From: Actinomycetes bacterium
GTDB taxonomy: Bacteria > Actinomycetota > Acidimicrobiia > IMCC26256 > PALSA-610
Length of the DNA stretch: 64,000 bases
Reading direction: 5' to 3'
NCBI GenBank assembly: GCA_025360585.1
Contig: JANYBW010000064.1
Location: 1 to 64,000, forward strand
The notes beneath the pieces were generated by a model. It saw only the letters and a list, made by a program, of their open reading frames with translations. It did no database searches and was not told where the DNA came from. Of this stretch, positions 27,580 through 36,615 are shown one piece after another. Numbering within the stretch: position 1 is the stretch's first letter; the number at the start of each line of letters is the position of its first letter. Position numbers and translations under genes: made by a program.

Positions 27580-28464
27580 ATGCGAATTTTGGTGACCAAC
27601 GACGACGGTATCGATGCTCCTGGTATCCACGTACTCGCGATTGCGCTCGCGAATGCGGGCCATAGTGTCGTGGTCGCGGCACCGAATCGTGAGCAAAGTG
27701 GGACTGGCGCAGCGATCGGAGTCTTTCGCTCGGATATGCCAATCGCGATCGAACGGCGAGATATCTCTCCGACTCGAGTGAGCGGTGATACCGAGCCCGG
27801 TGTGCGGTTGTCTGATACCGCTGGATGGATTGAAGCGTACGCAGTCGATGGGACTCCCGCGCTGTGCGCGCTGGCAGCGAGACTCGGCGGATTCGGGCCA
27901 CCGCCGGATCTTGTGGTGTCGGGTATCAATCTCGGCCTCAATACGGGCCGCGTCGTACTGCATAGCGGAACCGTCGGAGCTGCCCTCACAGCCCAGAGCT
28001 TCGGAGGCAAAGCGCTCGCCGTGAGCAGTGCAGGTAACGAGGACGGCAGCGGTTCATGGTCATTTGAGACCGCGGCGCGGTGCGCTGTGGAAGTGATCCC
28101 GATGCTTGCAGCCGCTCCCGACTACTCGGCGCTCAACCTCAACGTGCCCGCGCTGCCCTATGACGAGCTGAAAGGAATGCGTTGGGCGAGGCTCGCTCCC
28201 TACGGCGCGGTTCGATCGACGATGTTGGAAGGTGGCGACGGCATGCTCCGCCTGTCGCTCGAGCCGACCAACGTTGCGCTTCCGGCGACGAGCGATACCG
28301 AGCTGTGTGCACAGGGCTACGCGACATTGACCGCAATCGTTGGGGTCAGTGAGATCTGGCACGGCGATGATGGGCACGGGCTCGCGAACGGTCGGGTCGA
28401 CATCAATCACGTGTTGCCCGATAGTCGAACAACGACCAACGTGCACAGTCGCTTACACGCGTGA
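27580..28464 (+). CDS. surE: 5'/3'-nucleotidase SurE
   Basis: SurE is a metal-dependent phosphatase that removes phosphate from nucleoside monophosphates and short polyphosphates. The 294-residue protein has the metal-binding start MRILVTNDDGI (Asp8-Asp9), PNREQSGTGAAI, YAVDGTPALC and VVSGINLGLNTG with the conserved Asn. Length and motif order are typical. Confidence 0.95.
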   Translation: MRILVTNDDGIDAPGIHVLAIALANAGHSVVVAAPNREQSGTGAAIGVFRSDMPIAIERRDISPTRVSGDTEPGVRLSDTAGWIEAYAVDGTPALCALAARLGGFGPPPDLVVSGINLGLNTGRVVLHSGTVGAALTAQSFGGKALAVSSAGNEDGSGSWSFETAARCAVEVIPMLAAAPDYSALNLNVPALPYDELKGMRWARLAPYGAVRSTMLEGGDGMLRLSLEPTNVALPATSDTELCAQGYATLTAIVGVSEIWHGDDGHGLANGRVDINHVLPDSRTTTNVHSRLHA

Positions 28465-28521
28465 CGTCTTGAACGCCGGCGGTTACGTCTAGGTCGTGGT
28501 ACGTCAATAGTGTGGCGAGCT

Positions 28522-29373
28522 ATGTATTCGCCTCAACCGTCGATCATTGCCACGCCGTCTGGTCTCAAGATCGCAACCTATGCCTGGGGCGGCGAAGGCG
28601 AGCCGATTTTGCTCGCGCACCCCACTGGATTTCATGGTCGAGTCTGGGCGCCTGTTGTGCCGTATTTGCTCGATGCCGGACATGCCGTTTATAGCTTCGA
28701 TTTTCGCGGCCACGGCGACAGCGACCATTCACCCAACGGCTACGCCTGGTCGAATTTCGGCGACGACATCACCGCCGTGGCTGATCACCTCGAACTGGCA
28801 GGGCACGACAAGCTGATCGCGGCTGGTCATAGCAAAGGCGGCGCCTCGATCCTGCTGGCCGAACTCAGCCGACCAGGGATCTTCAAGAACGTTTGGGCAT
28901 TCGAACCGATCGTGTTTCCGGGCGGCAAGAGCCCGTTTCCCGCAGGCAACGACCCGCTCGCGAACGGGGCTTTACGCCGACGCAACGAGTGGGTCTCGCC
29001 GCAAGCAGCATATGAATCGTATTCGTCGAAGCCACCAATGAATTCAATGACTCCAGCATCGTTACATGCGTATGTCGATCATGGTTTCCGGGACCGGGGC
29101 GACGGGGTCTACGAGCTGAAGTGCGCGCCGCAAGACGAAGCGCAGATGTACCGCAACGGACCCGCCAACGGCATCTTCGAACGGCTCAGCGAAATCCAAT
29201 CGAACGTGCACGTCCATGTTGGTGCCGACAGTTTCTCCATCACACCGAAACTCGGGGTGGCGATCGTCGAACAAATCAAGAATGCATCGCTCACCGTCTG
29301 GGATGGCAACGGCCACTTCGGCCCGCAAGAAGATCCCGCGCGCGCCGCGCGCTCAATCCTCGCGGTGCGCTAG
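28522..29373 (+). CDS. Alpha/beta hydrolase
   Basis: The 283-residue alpha/beta hydrolase has an oxyanion region at LLAHPTGFHGRVW, YSFDFRGHGDS, nucleophile elbow GHSKGGAS near 104 and catalytic His in GNGHFGPQEDP near 263. An acidic member of the triad is probably before HVGADSFS. The substrate is unknown; a carboxylic ester or lactone is likely. The GTG at 28510 is an alternative start. The stop overlaps that of the convergent LLM gene within CTAG. Confidence 0.87.
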   Translation: MYSPQPSIIATPSGLKIATYAWGGEGEPILLAHPTGFHGRVWAPVVPYLLDAGHAVYSFDFRGHGDSDHSPNGYAWSNFGDDITAVADHLELAGHDKLIAAGHSKGGASILLAELSRPGIFKNVWAFEPIVFPGGKSPFPAGNDPLANGALRRRNEWVSPQAAYESYSSKPPMNSMTPASLHAYVDHGFRDRGDGVYELKCAPQDEAQMYRNGPANGIFERLSEIQSNVHVHVGADSFSITPKLGVAIVEQIKNASLTVWDGNGHFGPQEDPARAARSILAVR

Positions 29374-30386
29374 CACGCGCGAAGTTGATCGACGACAGCA
29401 CGCCAAGCATCCGGGTTGCTGCGGTACGGCGCGTAAAACGAGCACCGATCCACAACGTCACCGAAGCGTTTCACCATCTCGTTACCAACTGCTTCTGGTG
29501 TTTCTGCAACCACCGCGAACGCGTCGAGGATTTCGGGTTCGATGAGCTCACCCATCTCGACCCATTTGCCCTGCTTCGACAACGAGTTGAGTTCCGGCTG
29601 CAAGTCGCCCCAGCCGTGTAGTTCAAGCACGCCGCGATACGCAGGCGTTGAGCCGTAAAACGCGATCTGCTGTTTCGTTGCGGCTTGCGCAGCAGCGAAC
29701 TCTTTTTCATTCGAGCCCGTGACGACAAACAGTGGGCCGCTGACTTCGAAGTCGGCACGGGAACGGCCGCGTTTTGCCAGACCGCGCTCGACGGCTGGCA
29801 TCGTGACCTCACGCAGATACCGTTCCGTAGTGAAGCCGTGGATGAGAATTCCATCGCACACTTCGCCGGCAGTTTCGGTCATCAATTCGCCGACCGCGGC
29901 TAGCGACACGAGCGGAGCGCCGAATTCGTTCGGGCCCGGGTTGAAAAACGGTGTCATCAACGTGTGGGTGTAGAACTCGCCAGCAAATTCGAGCTTGGTG
30001 CCATCCTGCCAGTTCGCCCAGATCGCCCGCATCGCCAAGACGAGCTCGCGCATGCGCGCCGCGGGGTGCGACCACGGCATCGAGAACCGTTTCGTGATGT
30101 GTGGCTTGATCTGCGAGCCAAGCCCGAGCGACATCCTTCCCTGTGAATACAAGTTCAGATCCCACGCGGTATTGGCCAACGTCATAGGCGTTCGAGCAAA
30201 CGCAACCGCGATACCAGTCTGTAACTGAATTCGCGATGTGTGTTCCGCGGCGATCATCAACGGCAAAAACGGATCATGTGAGGTTTCTGCCGTTGTTAAG
30301 CCGTCGTAGCCGAACTCCTCGAGTTCGCGGGCCCGAGCCGCCATCTCGGAGAACCCAACACCCATCAATCCACTGTCAACCTTCAT
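29370..30386 (-). CDS. LLM-class F420-dependent oxidoreductase
   Basis: The 338-residue luciferase-like TIM-barrel protein has MKVDSGLMGVGFSEMAARARELEEFGYDGLTTAETSHDPFLPL, TGIAVAFARTPMTLANTAWDL and GRMSLGLGSQIKPHITKRFSMPW, matching the TIGR03617-type F420 enzymes of actinobacteria. It probably transfers hydride from F420H2 to an unknown substrate. The ATG at 30386 fits the family start better than the upstream codon at 30416. It is convergent with the hydrolase gene, sharing a CTAG stop overlap. Confidence 0.88.
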   Translation of the reverse strand: MKVDSGLMGVGFSEMAARARELEEFGYDGLTTAETSHDPFLPLMIAAEHTSRIQLQTGIAVAFARTPMTLANTAWDLNLYSQGRMSLGLGSQIKPHITKRFSMPWSHPAARMRELVLAMRAIWANWQDGTKLEFAGEFYTHTLMTPFFNPGPNEFGAPLVSLAAVGELMTETAGEVCDGILIHGFTTERYLREVTMPAVERGLAKRGRSRADFEVSGPLFVVTGSNEKEFAAAQAATKQQIAFYGSTPAYRGVLELHGWGDLQPELNSLSKQGKWVEMGELIEPEILDAFAVVAETPEAVGNEMVKRFGDVVDRCSFYAPYRSNPDAWRAVVDQLRAC

Positions 30387-30592
30387 GGGCGGGCACCCTA
30401 ATGCGACTTGGAGCACGCCCGTCGCAGTTCCGGCTGAGGAGGTCGTCGCTCAACTTCTCAGCATCACGAGACTGCAACACCCGATGCGTCAGGCAGCGTA
30501 GAAACACCGATGAAGGAAAAGCTCGAGCTGAACTGCGTGTCCGAGGGGGGATGTAGGGTCATTTTTATGAGTTCTACAAGCCCGAGGGACCA

Positions 30593-31441
30593 ATGAACCG
30601 GCCAGTCCCGCAGACACTGTCGCCAAGCTCGATGGGCGCGTTTACGAGTTGCCCGTTGGCCTTTCGATTCTCGTACGTGCAGCGTCTACCCGAGCCGCCG
30701 TCCGCACCCGCCAGCAAGGGTACGCTCGTACACCGAGCCCTAGAACGGCTCCTCGATCGTCCGGCGAGTGACCGCACAATCGATGCCGCGCTTGAGGATC
30801 TCACGGTTGCGGCCAAAGAGCTCGCGGACCATCCTGAGTTCAGTGGTCTGGCGCTCAGCGAAACCGAACTTGCCCAATTCCACGCGGACGCGGCAGTACT
30901 TGTGCACAAATATTTCGAAATAGAAGACCCGCGCACGGTGAAGCCGATCGGCCTCGAAATCAAGCTCGCAGCTCAGCTCGACAAAGTGACAGTTCGCGGC
31001 ATCATTGACCGTTTAGAGCTCGATGAAAACGGTGATCTCGTCATCACCGATTACAAAACTGGTAACACACCAAACGAACGGTGGGAAGAAAAGAGTCTTG
31101 CTGGCGTGCACATCTACGCGTTGTTGTGCGAGCAGAACTTCGGGAAACGTCCCGTGAAGGTGCAGCTGATGTACCTGTCGAAACCCGAGCTGATCATCGC
31201 GACACCGACGGAAGGGTCGATACGGGCAGTCGTATCGAAATCCGGGGCAATCATGGACGCGGTCAAACGTGCCTGTTCCAAAGACGACTTTCGACCCAAC
31301 GAAAGCGCGCTCTGCAATTTTTGTAGTTTCAAAGAGTTCTGCCCCAAATTCGGCGGCGATCCTGCGACCGCAGAAATAGTCCTCCAAGAACGGGCCGCAG
31401 TTGCGGCGGGCCGACCGCCCTTGCCGCTGTCAACCGTCTGA
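30593..31441 (+). CDS. RecB-family exonuclease with Fe-S cluster motif
   Basis: The 282-residue PD-(D/E)XK nuclease is like mycobacterial Rv2119: SPSSMGAFTSCPLAFRF holds the first Cys near 19, GTLVHRALERLL the conserved His, and VRGIIDRLELDENGDLVITDYKTG the catalytic Asp and D-x-K near 139-153. C-terminal CNFCSFKEFC near 240 completes a four-Cys set as in AddB/Cas4 [4Fe-4S] nucleases. It probably acts on DNA ends in repair. It is not next to any CRISPR genes. Confidence 0.88.
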   Translation: MNRPVPQTLSPSSMGAFTSCPLAFRFSYVQRLPEPPSAPASKGTLVHRALERLLDRPASDRTIDAALEDLTVAAKELADHPEFSGLALSETELAQFHADAAVLVHKYFEIEDPRTVKPIGLEIKLAAQLDKVTVRGIIDRLELDENGDLVITDYKTGNTPNERWEEKSLAGVHIYALLCEQNFGKRPVKVQLMYLSKPELIIATPTEGSIRAVVSKSGAIMDAVKRACSKDDFRPNESALCNFCSFKEFCPKFGGDPATAEIVLQERAAVAAGRPPLPLSTV

Positions 31442-31460
31442 GTTCGCTACGGTCTTCGCG

Positions 31461-31982
31461 ATGGCTACGAGTGCAATCGAACGGTTCGACGCAGCAGTCG
31501 ACAGCGCAATTGGCAAATTGCGATCACCGACCGTCGATCATTTTGCCTACGCGCTCGGCTCTGCATGTGATCATTCGATCTTGTGGCACGCGATCGCGTC
31601 CGTGTGGGCCGCGTCGACTGGCGACGAAAAGAAGTTTTTGCGCATCTCCGGTGCGCTCGCATTGGAATCTGGGCTCACCAACGGTGTCGTGAAATCACTC
31701 TTCGGGCGCAAACGCCCGAGCGCGTATCCCAAAGGAACGAAACTCCCCCACGGCATGCGGGTGCCTATCACAAGCTCGTTTCCATCCGGCCACGCCGCGG
31801 CCGCGTTTTGTGCCGCGGCGATCTTGTCCGACGATACTGACAACTTGGCCTGGTACGCACTCGCGGCAACGATCAGCATCACTCGTGTGTACGTCAAGAT
31901 GCATCACGCCTCCGACGTTGCGGCGGGCGCCATCTGGGGCTACGCGCTCGGTCGAGTCCTGCGCGTAGCGTTACCGAAATGA
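31461..31982 (+). CDS. PAP2 superfamily phosphatase
   Basis: The 173-residue membrane-associated protein has the three PAP2 motifs: KSLFGRKRPSAYP (KX6RP), SSFPSGHAAA (PSGH) and TRVYVKMHHASDV (RX5HX3D). It may dephosphorylate phosphatidic acid or an isoprenoid pyrophosphate. A phosphatidate substrate would fit with the wax ester/triacylglycerol synthase downstream. The ATG at 31461 lies 19 nt after the RecB-like stop. The stop codon falls in the first unit of a 25-bp repeat. Confidence 0.9.
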   Translation: MATSAIERFDAAVDSAIGKLRSPTVDHFAYALGSACDHSILWHAIASVWAASTGDEKKFLRISGALALESGLTNGVVKSLFGRKRPSAYPKGTKLPHGMRVPITSSFPSGHAAAAFCAAAILSDDTDNLAWYALAATISITRVYVKMHHASDVAAGAIWGYALGRVLRVALPK

Positions 31983-32032
31983 CCTGCGCGTAGCGTTACC
32001 GAAATGACCAGCGAGTAGCGTTACCGAAATGA
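31958..32032 (+). repeat. 25-bp tandem repeat between PAP2 and WS/DGAT, 3 copies
   Basis: Units 31958-31982 and 31983-32007 are identical and 32008-32032 differs at two positions. The unit contains GTAGCGTTACCGAAATGA. The first copy encodes the last residues and stop of PAP2; the third supplies the ATG of the acyltransferase. Because 25 is not a multiple of three, each copy puts its ATG in a different frame. Confidence 0.95.
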
Positions 32033-33411
32033 CAAGAATGTCGGATGTCGAAGCCGTGATGTGGACGGTCGAAAGCGACCCGACACTCCGTTGCGATTTC
32101 TGCAACCTCACGATCGTCGACTCCCCCATCGATTTTGAGCGTATGCAAGATCGTATTCACGACATCGTGCGCGCGATCCCGAAGCTCGGTCAACGAGTCG
32201 TCGAAACGCCGTTTCGTCTCGCGAATCCGCAGTGGGTCGATGCCGATCTCGATCTTGCCTACCACCTCCAACAAGTCGAGCTTGCCGCGCCTGGAGGCGA
32301 ACGCGAACTTCTCGATGCGTGCGCTGCACTCGCCGATCAGAACTTTGATCGCGACCGTCCGTTGTGGCGATTTACCGTATTTTCGGGCCTTGCTAACGGC
32401 GGCGGGGCCATGCTGCAAAAGGTCCACCATGCCATCACCGACGGTGTCGGCGGCCTGAAACTCTCGCTCGAAATCGTCGACTTCGAAGCAAATCCTCCAT
32501 CCAAACGCGCACTGCGCACTGTTACCACTCCCGTACCGCCGGGCCCTTCGCTCGTCGATAGCGCTCGCAACGCGATTGTTGACGCGACGACGCGGACCGT
32601 GAACCTCGCGACGAGCGCGATCTCAAATACCAGCAAAGTGGTGACTGATCCACTCGGTGCACCCGGCCGGGTCAACGACGCGTTTTCGTTCGCCGGATCG
32701 TTACGCCGTCAGTTGTTGATCACTGAGGGTGCCCGCAGCGACCTCATCGATGATCGCAGCAACGAACGGCGCTTCGAAACCCGCAACGTTTCGATCTCCG
32801 CGATGAAAGAACAAGCACGCAAATACGGCGGCACGCTCAACGACCTCTTCGTCGCGATGGTCGCGGACGCACTCGGCCAATACCACCGAATGTTGGGCAG
32901 CGAGGTCCGTGAACTCCGGATGGCAATGCCGGTAAATACACGCGGCAAACACGATATTGGCGGTAACCACTTCACGCCGACACGGGTCGTCGTACCCATC
33001 GAGTCCGATTCACCAATGGCATTGTTCAAAGAAATTCAAACGCGTCTCGAACAAACCAAGCTCGAACGGGCGCTGAACTCCGCAGCGTTACTCGCCAGTT
33101 TGGCCACGAACCTCCCTGCGGCGATGATCACGGCTGCGGCTCGCAACCAAACGAGCACCATCGACTTCGCTACATCAAACCTCAGAGGGTCACCCGCGCC
33201 ATTGTTTCTCGTAGGCTCTCGTATCACCGCGAACTACCCGCTCGGCCCACGCACAGGGTGTGCCATCAACTTTTCGCTGTTGTCGTACTGCGATGAAGCC
33301 AACATCGGGATCAACATCGACCCCGCGGCAATCACCGATCCCGCGCTGCTACTGAAATGTCTCGACACCACGTTTGAAACCTGGTGCGCCAACCCAAGCG
33401 TGCCGAGCTAA
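32029..33411 (+). CDS. Wax ester synthase/diacylglycerol acyltransferase (WS/DGAT)
   Basis: The 460-residue bifunctional acyltransferase makes triacylglycerol or wax ester storage lipid from acyl-CoA. The catalytic HHAITDG is near 133, with the later family motifs RELRMAMPVNTRG and, near the C-terminus, GPRTGCAINFSLLSYC. The start could also be the ATG three codons later (MSDVEA). The ATG at 32029 lies in the third copy of the 25-bp repeat. Its stop overlaps that of the convergent gene by 4 nt. Confidence 0.92.
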   Translation: MTRMSDVEAVMWTVESDPTLRCDFCNLTIVDSPIDFERMQDRIHDIVRAIPKLGQRVVETPFRLANPQWVDADLDLAYHLQQVELAAPGGERELLDACAALADQNFDRDRPLWRFTVFSGLANGGGAMLQKVHHAITDGVGGLKLSLEIVDFEANPPSKRALRTVTTPVPPGPSLVDSARNAIVDATTRTVNLATSAISNTSKVVTDPLGAPGRVNDAFSFAGSLRRQLLITEGARSDLIDDRSNERRFETRNVSISAMKEQARKYGGTLNDLFVAMVADALGQYHRMLGSEVRELRMAMPVNTRGKHDIGGNHFTPTRVVVPIESDSPMALFKEIQTRLEQTKLERALNSAALLASLATNLPAAMITAAARNQTSTIDFATSNLRGSPAPLFLVGSRITANYPLGPRTGCAINFSLLSYCDEANIGINIDPAAITDPALLLKCLDTTFETWCANPSVPS

Positions 33412-33761
33412 CGCAATCCGCGCCGACCTCGACGTCGGGCAATACCAAACGCGCCACACCATTCGTCGTATCCCGGATCGCGCCATTGTCGGTGTTCACA
33501 GCCCGCTGAGTCGCGAAGGTACACGTGCAACGTTGGAGCTTCATCGGCGAGATCGATGAGCGCCGATGACGCATCATGCGGCAATGATCGGCCCACGAGA
33601 TCCACCAGCGCTACAGCAGCCAAGACTCGGCATCCGCAGTCGCCGCACGCCGAAATCGTCGCGGCGTCAAATCCGGCAGTGATCCGCCAGAGCTCGGCCG
33701 CCTCGGCGCCGTGCACCTTTACCGTTGCGCCGTCACCGTCGGAAATCAGCAAATCTTGCAT
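33408..33761 (-). CDS. Conserved small Cys/His protein of unknown function
   Basis: The 117-residue soluble protein has ACGDCGCRV in the middle and CEHRQWRDPGYDEWCG near the end, so a zinc or Fe-S site is possible. No named family is recognised. The stop overlaps that of WS/DGAT (CTAA). It is divergent from the quinone oxidoreductase. Confidence 0.6.
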   Translation of the reverse strand: MQDLLISDGDGATVKVHGAEAAELWRITAGFDAATISACGDCGCRVLAAVALVDLVGRSLPHDASSALIDLADEAPTLHVYLRDSAGCEHRQWRDPGYDEWCGAFGIARRRGRRGLR

Positions 33762-33821
33762 GAGTCCGGCACCGTATCGACCAAAGTGACCCGCAAGCCA
33801 ACCTGAACCTCATCACAGGCC

Positions 33822-33856
33822 CCAGCGATAGATTCCAGCGATAGATTCAAGCGATG
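33822..33856 (+). repeat. 13-bp repeat running into a start codon
   Basis: Two perfect copies of CCAGCGATAGATT (33822-33834, 33835-33847) and a partial third copy, CAAGCGATG, whose ATG is the start of the quinone oxidoreductase. They occupy the region where a promoter or ribosome binding site would be expected. Confidence 0.85.
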
Positions 33857-34873
33857 CGCGCAGCGATCGTTCGAGACGGCCACATCGTGATCGAGGACCG
33901 GCCAATCCCAGAACCGACGGAACACGAAGTGCTGGTGCGCGTGGCCGGCGCCGGTTTGAATCGCGCGGACCTGCTGCAACGCATGGGGTTCTACCCCGCG
34001 CCTGCCGGATCAACGGCCGATATCCCTGGGCTTGAGTTTTCGGGAACGGTCGAAGCACTCGGGGCATCGGTCCACGGGCTGAACCTTGGCGATCGCGTCT
34101 TTGGAGTCACCGGAGGCGGAGCGCAAGCGCAATATTTGTGCGTGCACGAAACCCACTGCGCGATCGTGCCCGCAAATCTCGATCTCGTCATTGCCGGTGC
34201 GATTCCCGAGGCGTTCGTGACCGCCCACGACGCCATGATCACCCATGCCGGTTTGAAGGCCGGCGATTGGATGATGGTGCACGCCGTCGGCTCGGGGGTC
34301 GGCACCACTGCGCTCCAGCTCGGCAATGCGTTCGGCGCGAACGTGATTGGCACGGCCCGCAACCAGGACAAACTCGATCGTTGTGCCGCGTTGGGGCTCG
34401 AGCACGCGATCCTCGCGCCCGCACTCGTTGCCGAAGCCACCGACGGTGCTACGGGCGCGCGTTCGCTCGATCCGGTCGCACTCGCGCAGGCCGTGAAAGC
34501 CATCGCCCCCTCGGGCGTGGACGTCACCCTCGATCTCGTCGGAGGCAATTACATCGAAGCCGACATTGCTGCCGCGGCGCAGCACGGCCGCATCGTGTTC
34601 ATCGGCACCCTGGCTGGCGGCCGCGCCTCGCTCGACATTCTCAGCGTGATGCAAAAGCGGCTCGCGTTGCACGGCACAGTTTTGCGGCCACGCGATATTG
34701 CCGAGAAAGCCGCGGCCACCGCCGCGTTCACCCGCGATGTAGTGCCGTTGCTCGTCGCGGGCACCGTGGCACCGGTTGTGGAGAAGGTCATGGTCCTCGA
34801 CGATGCCGAGGCGGCCTACGACCTGCTCGCCACCGACACGACCTTCGGCACAATCCTGCTGGACTGCCAATAG
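33854..34873 (+). CDS. NAD(P)H:quinone oxidoreductase (PIG3-like MDR)
   Basis: The 339-residue zinc-independent MDR protein begins MRAAIVRDGHIVIEDRPIP and has LNRADLLQRMGFYPAPAGSTADIPGLEFSG, which is typical of PIG3/QOR proteins. The nucleotide motif is HAVGSGVGTTALQL near 145-158. No zinc ligands are present. It probably reduces quinones or enones with NADPH. The thiolase gene follows after 54 bp in the same direction. Confidence 0.9.
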   Translation: MRAAIVRDGHIVIEDRPIPEPTEHEVLVRVAGAGLNRADLLQRMGFYPAPAGSTADIPGLEFSGTVEALGASVHGLNLGDRVFGVTGGGAQAQYLCVHETHCAIVPANLDLVIAGAIPEAFVTAHDAMITHAGLKAGDWMMVHAVGSGVGTTALQLGNAFGANVIGTARNQDKLDRCAALGLEHAILAPALVAEATDGATGARSLDPVALAQAVKAIAPSGVDVTLDLVGGNYIEADIAAAAQHGRIVFIGTLAGGRASLDILSVMQKRLALHGTVLRPRDIAEKAAATAAFTRDVVPLLVAGTVAPVVEKVMVLDDAEAAYDLLATDTTFGTILLDCQ

Positions 34874-34927
34874 CTCGTGTGGTCGTCGCTAGAGTTCTGC
34901 GGTTCGTACCGTTGATCGGAGATTTCC

Positions 34928-36115
34928 ATGGCTCAGTTGGCAGATAACGATGTAGTAATCGTTGAAGCAGTTCGTTCGCCGTTAGGGCGCCGCAATGGTG
35001 GGCTCTCCACCATGCACCCCGCGGAACTTCTTGGAGCGGTGCAGACCGCGCTCATCCAGCGCAGCGGGATCGACCCCGCCGTAGTCGGCCAACTCGTTGG
35101 TGGCTGCGTGAGCCAGGTCGGCGAACAGACATTTAACATCGCTCGCACCGCTTGGCTTTCGGCGGGGTTCCCGCTCGGCGTTGCTTCCACGACCGTCGAT
35201 GCGCAGTGCGGTTCTAGCCAACAAGCCACGAACCTCGCGGCGTCGCTGATCAAAGCTGATGCCGTCGATGTTGCGATTGGCTGTGGGGTGGAATCGATGT
35301 CGCGTCTGCCGCTCGGCGCGACCCTCAAAGGCGACCTTGGCCGTCCAACTCCGAAGAGCTACTTCGCGCGATACGAAATGACCTCTCAGTTTGAAGGCGC
35401 GGAGCGCATCGCAGACAGATGGGGAATTACCCGAGCCGATTGCGATGCCTTCGGATTGGAATCGCAAGCTCGCGCCCAACGCGCGTGGGCCGAAGGCCAC
35501 TACGAACGCGAAGTCGTTGCGATTGATGCACCGGATCTGAACGAGGAAGGCAAACCCTCGGGCACGACTCACCGGGTGAGCAAAGACGAAGGTCTGCGCG
35601 AAACGTCGCTCGAAAAGCTCGCCGCGCTGAAACCCGTAGCGCGCGAAAACGGCGTTCACACCGCAGGAAGCAGTTCCCAAATTACCGACGGTGCCGCCGC
35701 AGTATTGCTGATGACGGTGAAGCGGGCCAAGGAACTCGGGTTGCGTCCGCGCGCCAAGATCGTTGATCAATGCCTCGTAGGCGTGGACCCGGTCTTGATG
35801 CTTACCGGCCCCATCGACGCGACTCGCAAGATCATGGAACGCACCGGTATGGGAGTCAGCGATTTTGATGTGATCGAAATCAATGAAGCGTTCGCATCGG
35901 TCGTGCTCGCAACGCAACGCGAGCTGAACCTGGATCTTGCTCGTGTCAACGTCAACGGTGGTGCGATCGCACTCGGCCATCCCGTCGGCGCAACCGGGGC
36001 TCGCCTCATCACCTCGGCATTGCACGAACTCGAACGGACGGATCAACAGTTCGGGCTCATCACGATGTGCTGCGGTGGCGGTTTAGGTACCGGCACCCTG
36101 ATCGAACGGGTCTAA
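34928..36115 (+). CDS. Acetyl-CoA C-acyltransferase (thiolase)
   Basis: The 395-residue thiolase has the acyl-accepting Cys in TVDAQCGSSQQA near 93, GGAIALGHPVGATGAR with catalytic His near 350, and the second catalytic Cys in CCGGGLGTG near 380. It cleaves 3-ketoacyl-CoA in beta-oxidation; its sequence resembles FadA5/FadA6-type enzymes acting on unusual or sterol side-chain substrates, but that is inference. GGAG lies just before the ATG. Confidence 0.94.
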   Translation: MAQLADNDVVIVEAVRSPLGRRNGGLSTMHPAELLGAVQTALIQRSGIDPAVVGQLVGGCVSQVGEQTFNIARTAWLSAGFPLGVASTTVDAQCGSSQQATNLAASLIKADAVDVAIGCGVESMSRLPLGATLKGDLGRPTPKSYFARYEMTSQFEGAERIADRWGITRADCDAFGLESQARAQRAWAEGHYEREVVAIDAPDLNEEGKPSGTTHRVSKDEGLRETSLEKLAALKPVARENGVHTAGSSSQITDGAAAVLLMTVKRAKELGLRPRAKIVDQCLVGVDPVLMLTGPIDATRKIMERTGMGVSDFDVIEINEAFASVVLATQRELNLDLARVNVNGGAIALGHPVGATGARLITSALHELERTDQQFGLITMCCGGGLGTGTLIERV

Positions 36116-36177
36116 CAATCGCACAGCAATCGCAGGCTGATCCGCGACTCAGCGTTTCGTACGCACGCAAGAGCCGC

Positions 36178-36600
36178 GTGACCGTCGACGGCGCGGGCTA
36201 TGTGGCCCTAGCCAAACGCGACAACATGCAAAACCCGACGATCGGGGGCCAGTTCGCCAGGCTCTCAATGCCCTCCATATCGAGTATCGGCCCGTATCGG
36301 CAGTGGTGTCAACGCGCTGATGCCGTTGGGTTTCCCGTCGGCGGCATGACCATGGCGCTCGTCGTTCGGGGTGAAATGCTCGACGTGTACTCAACAACCT
36401 TTGTGCGGGGCCGGCCGAAGCATTGCGTAGGGTCAATCGAGCTCACTTCGATAGCGCAAATGACCGCAACGCACGGCGTTACCAAGACCTTTGTCGTGAT
36501 CCTGTTCAACGACGGCGGAGTTGTGGAATTCGAGGCGTTATCGCGCAGTAAGGCCAAACGGTTCGTCGCCGCACTGCTCGCGCAACGCGATGCGCGCTAA
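36178..36600 (+). CDS. Hypothetical protein with PH-like domain
   Basis: A small protein (about 140 residues) whose second half reads as a beta-rich PH-like fold ending in a helix: MALVVRGEMLDVYSTTF, VVILFNDGGVVEFEALSRSKAKRFVAALLAQ. No membrane segment is visible. The start is uncertain: GTG at 36178 or ATG at 36226 are candidates, and neither has a clear Shine-Dalgarno sequence. It sits between the thiolase and the ChbG-like gene, 15 bp before the latter. Confidence 0.55.
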   Translation: MTVDGAGYVALAKRDNMQNPTIGGQFARLSMPSISSIGPYRQWCQRADAVGFPVGGMTMALVVRGEMLDVYSTTFVRGRPKHCVGSIELTSIAQMTATHGVTKTFVVILFNDGGVVEFEALSRSKAKRFVAALLAQRDAR

Positions 36601-36615
36601 CGGTACGCTGGCTCG

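Noticed and set aside
27428-27963. Minus-strand frames over the DUF222-HNH to surE boundary
   Set aside because: They are shadows of surE and the intergenic promoter region with Arg-rich composition.
30593-31441. Cas4-like nuclease as part of a CRISPR locus
   Set aside because: No cas genes or repeat-spacer array nearby; the protein matches stand-alone actinobacterial RecB-type nucleases.
34982-36046. Long antisense open frame opposite the thiolase gene
   Set aside because: Composition is typical of a shadow frame (His/Arg/Cys-rich), and the thiolase has every catalytic motif.
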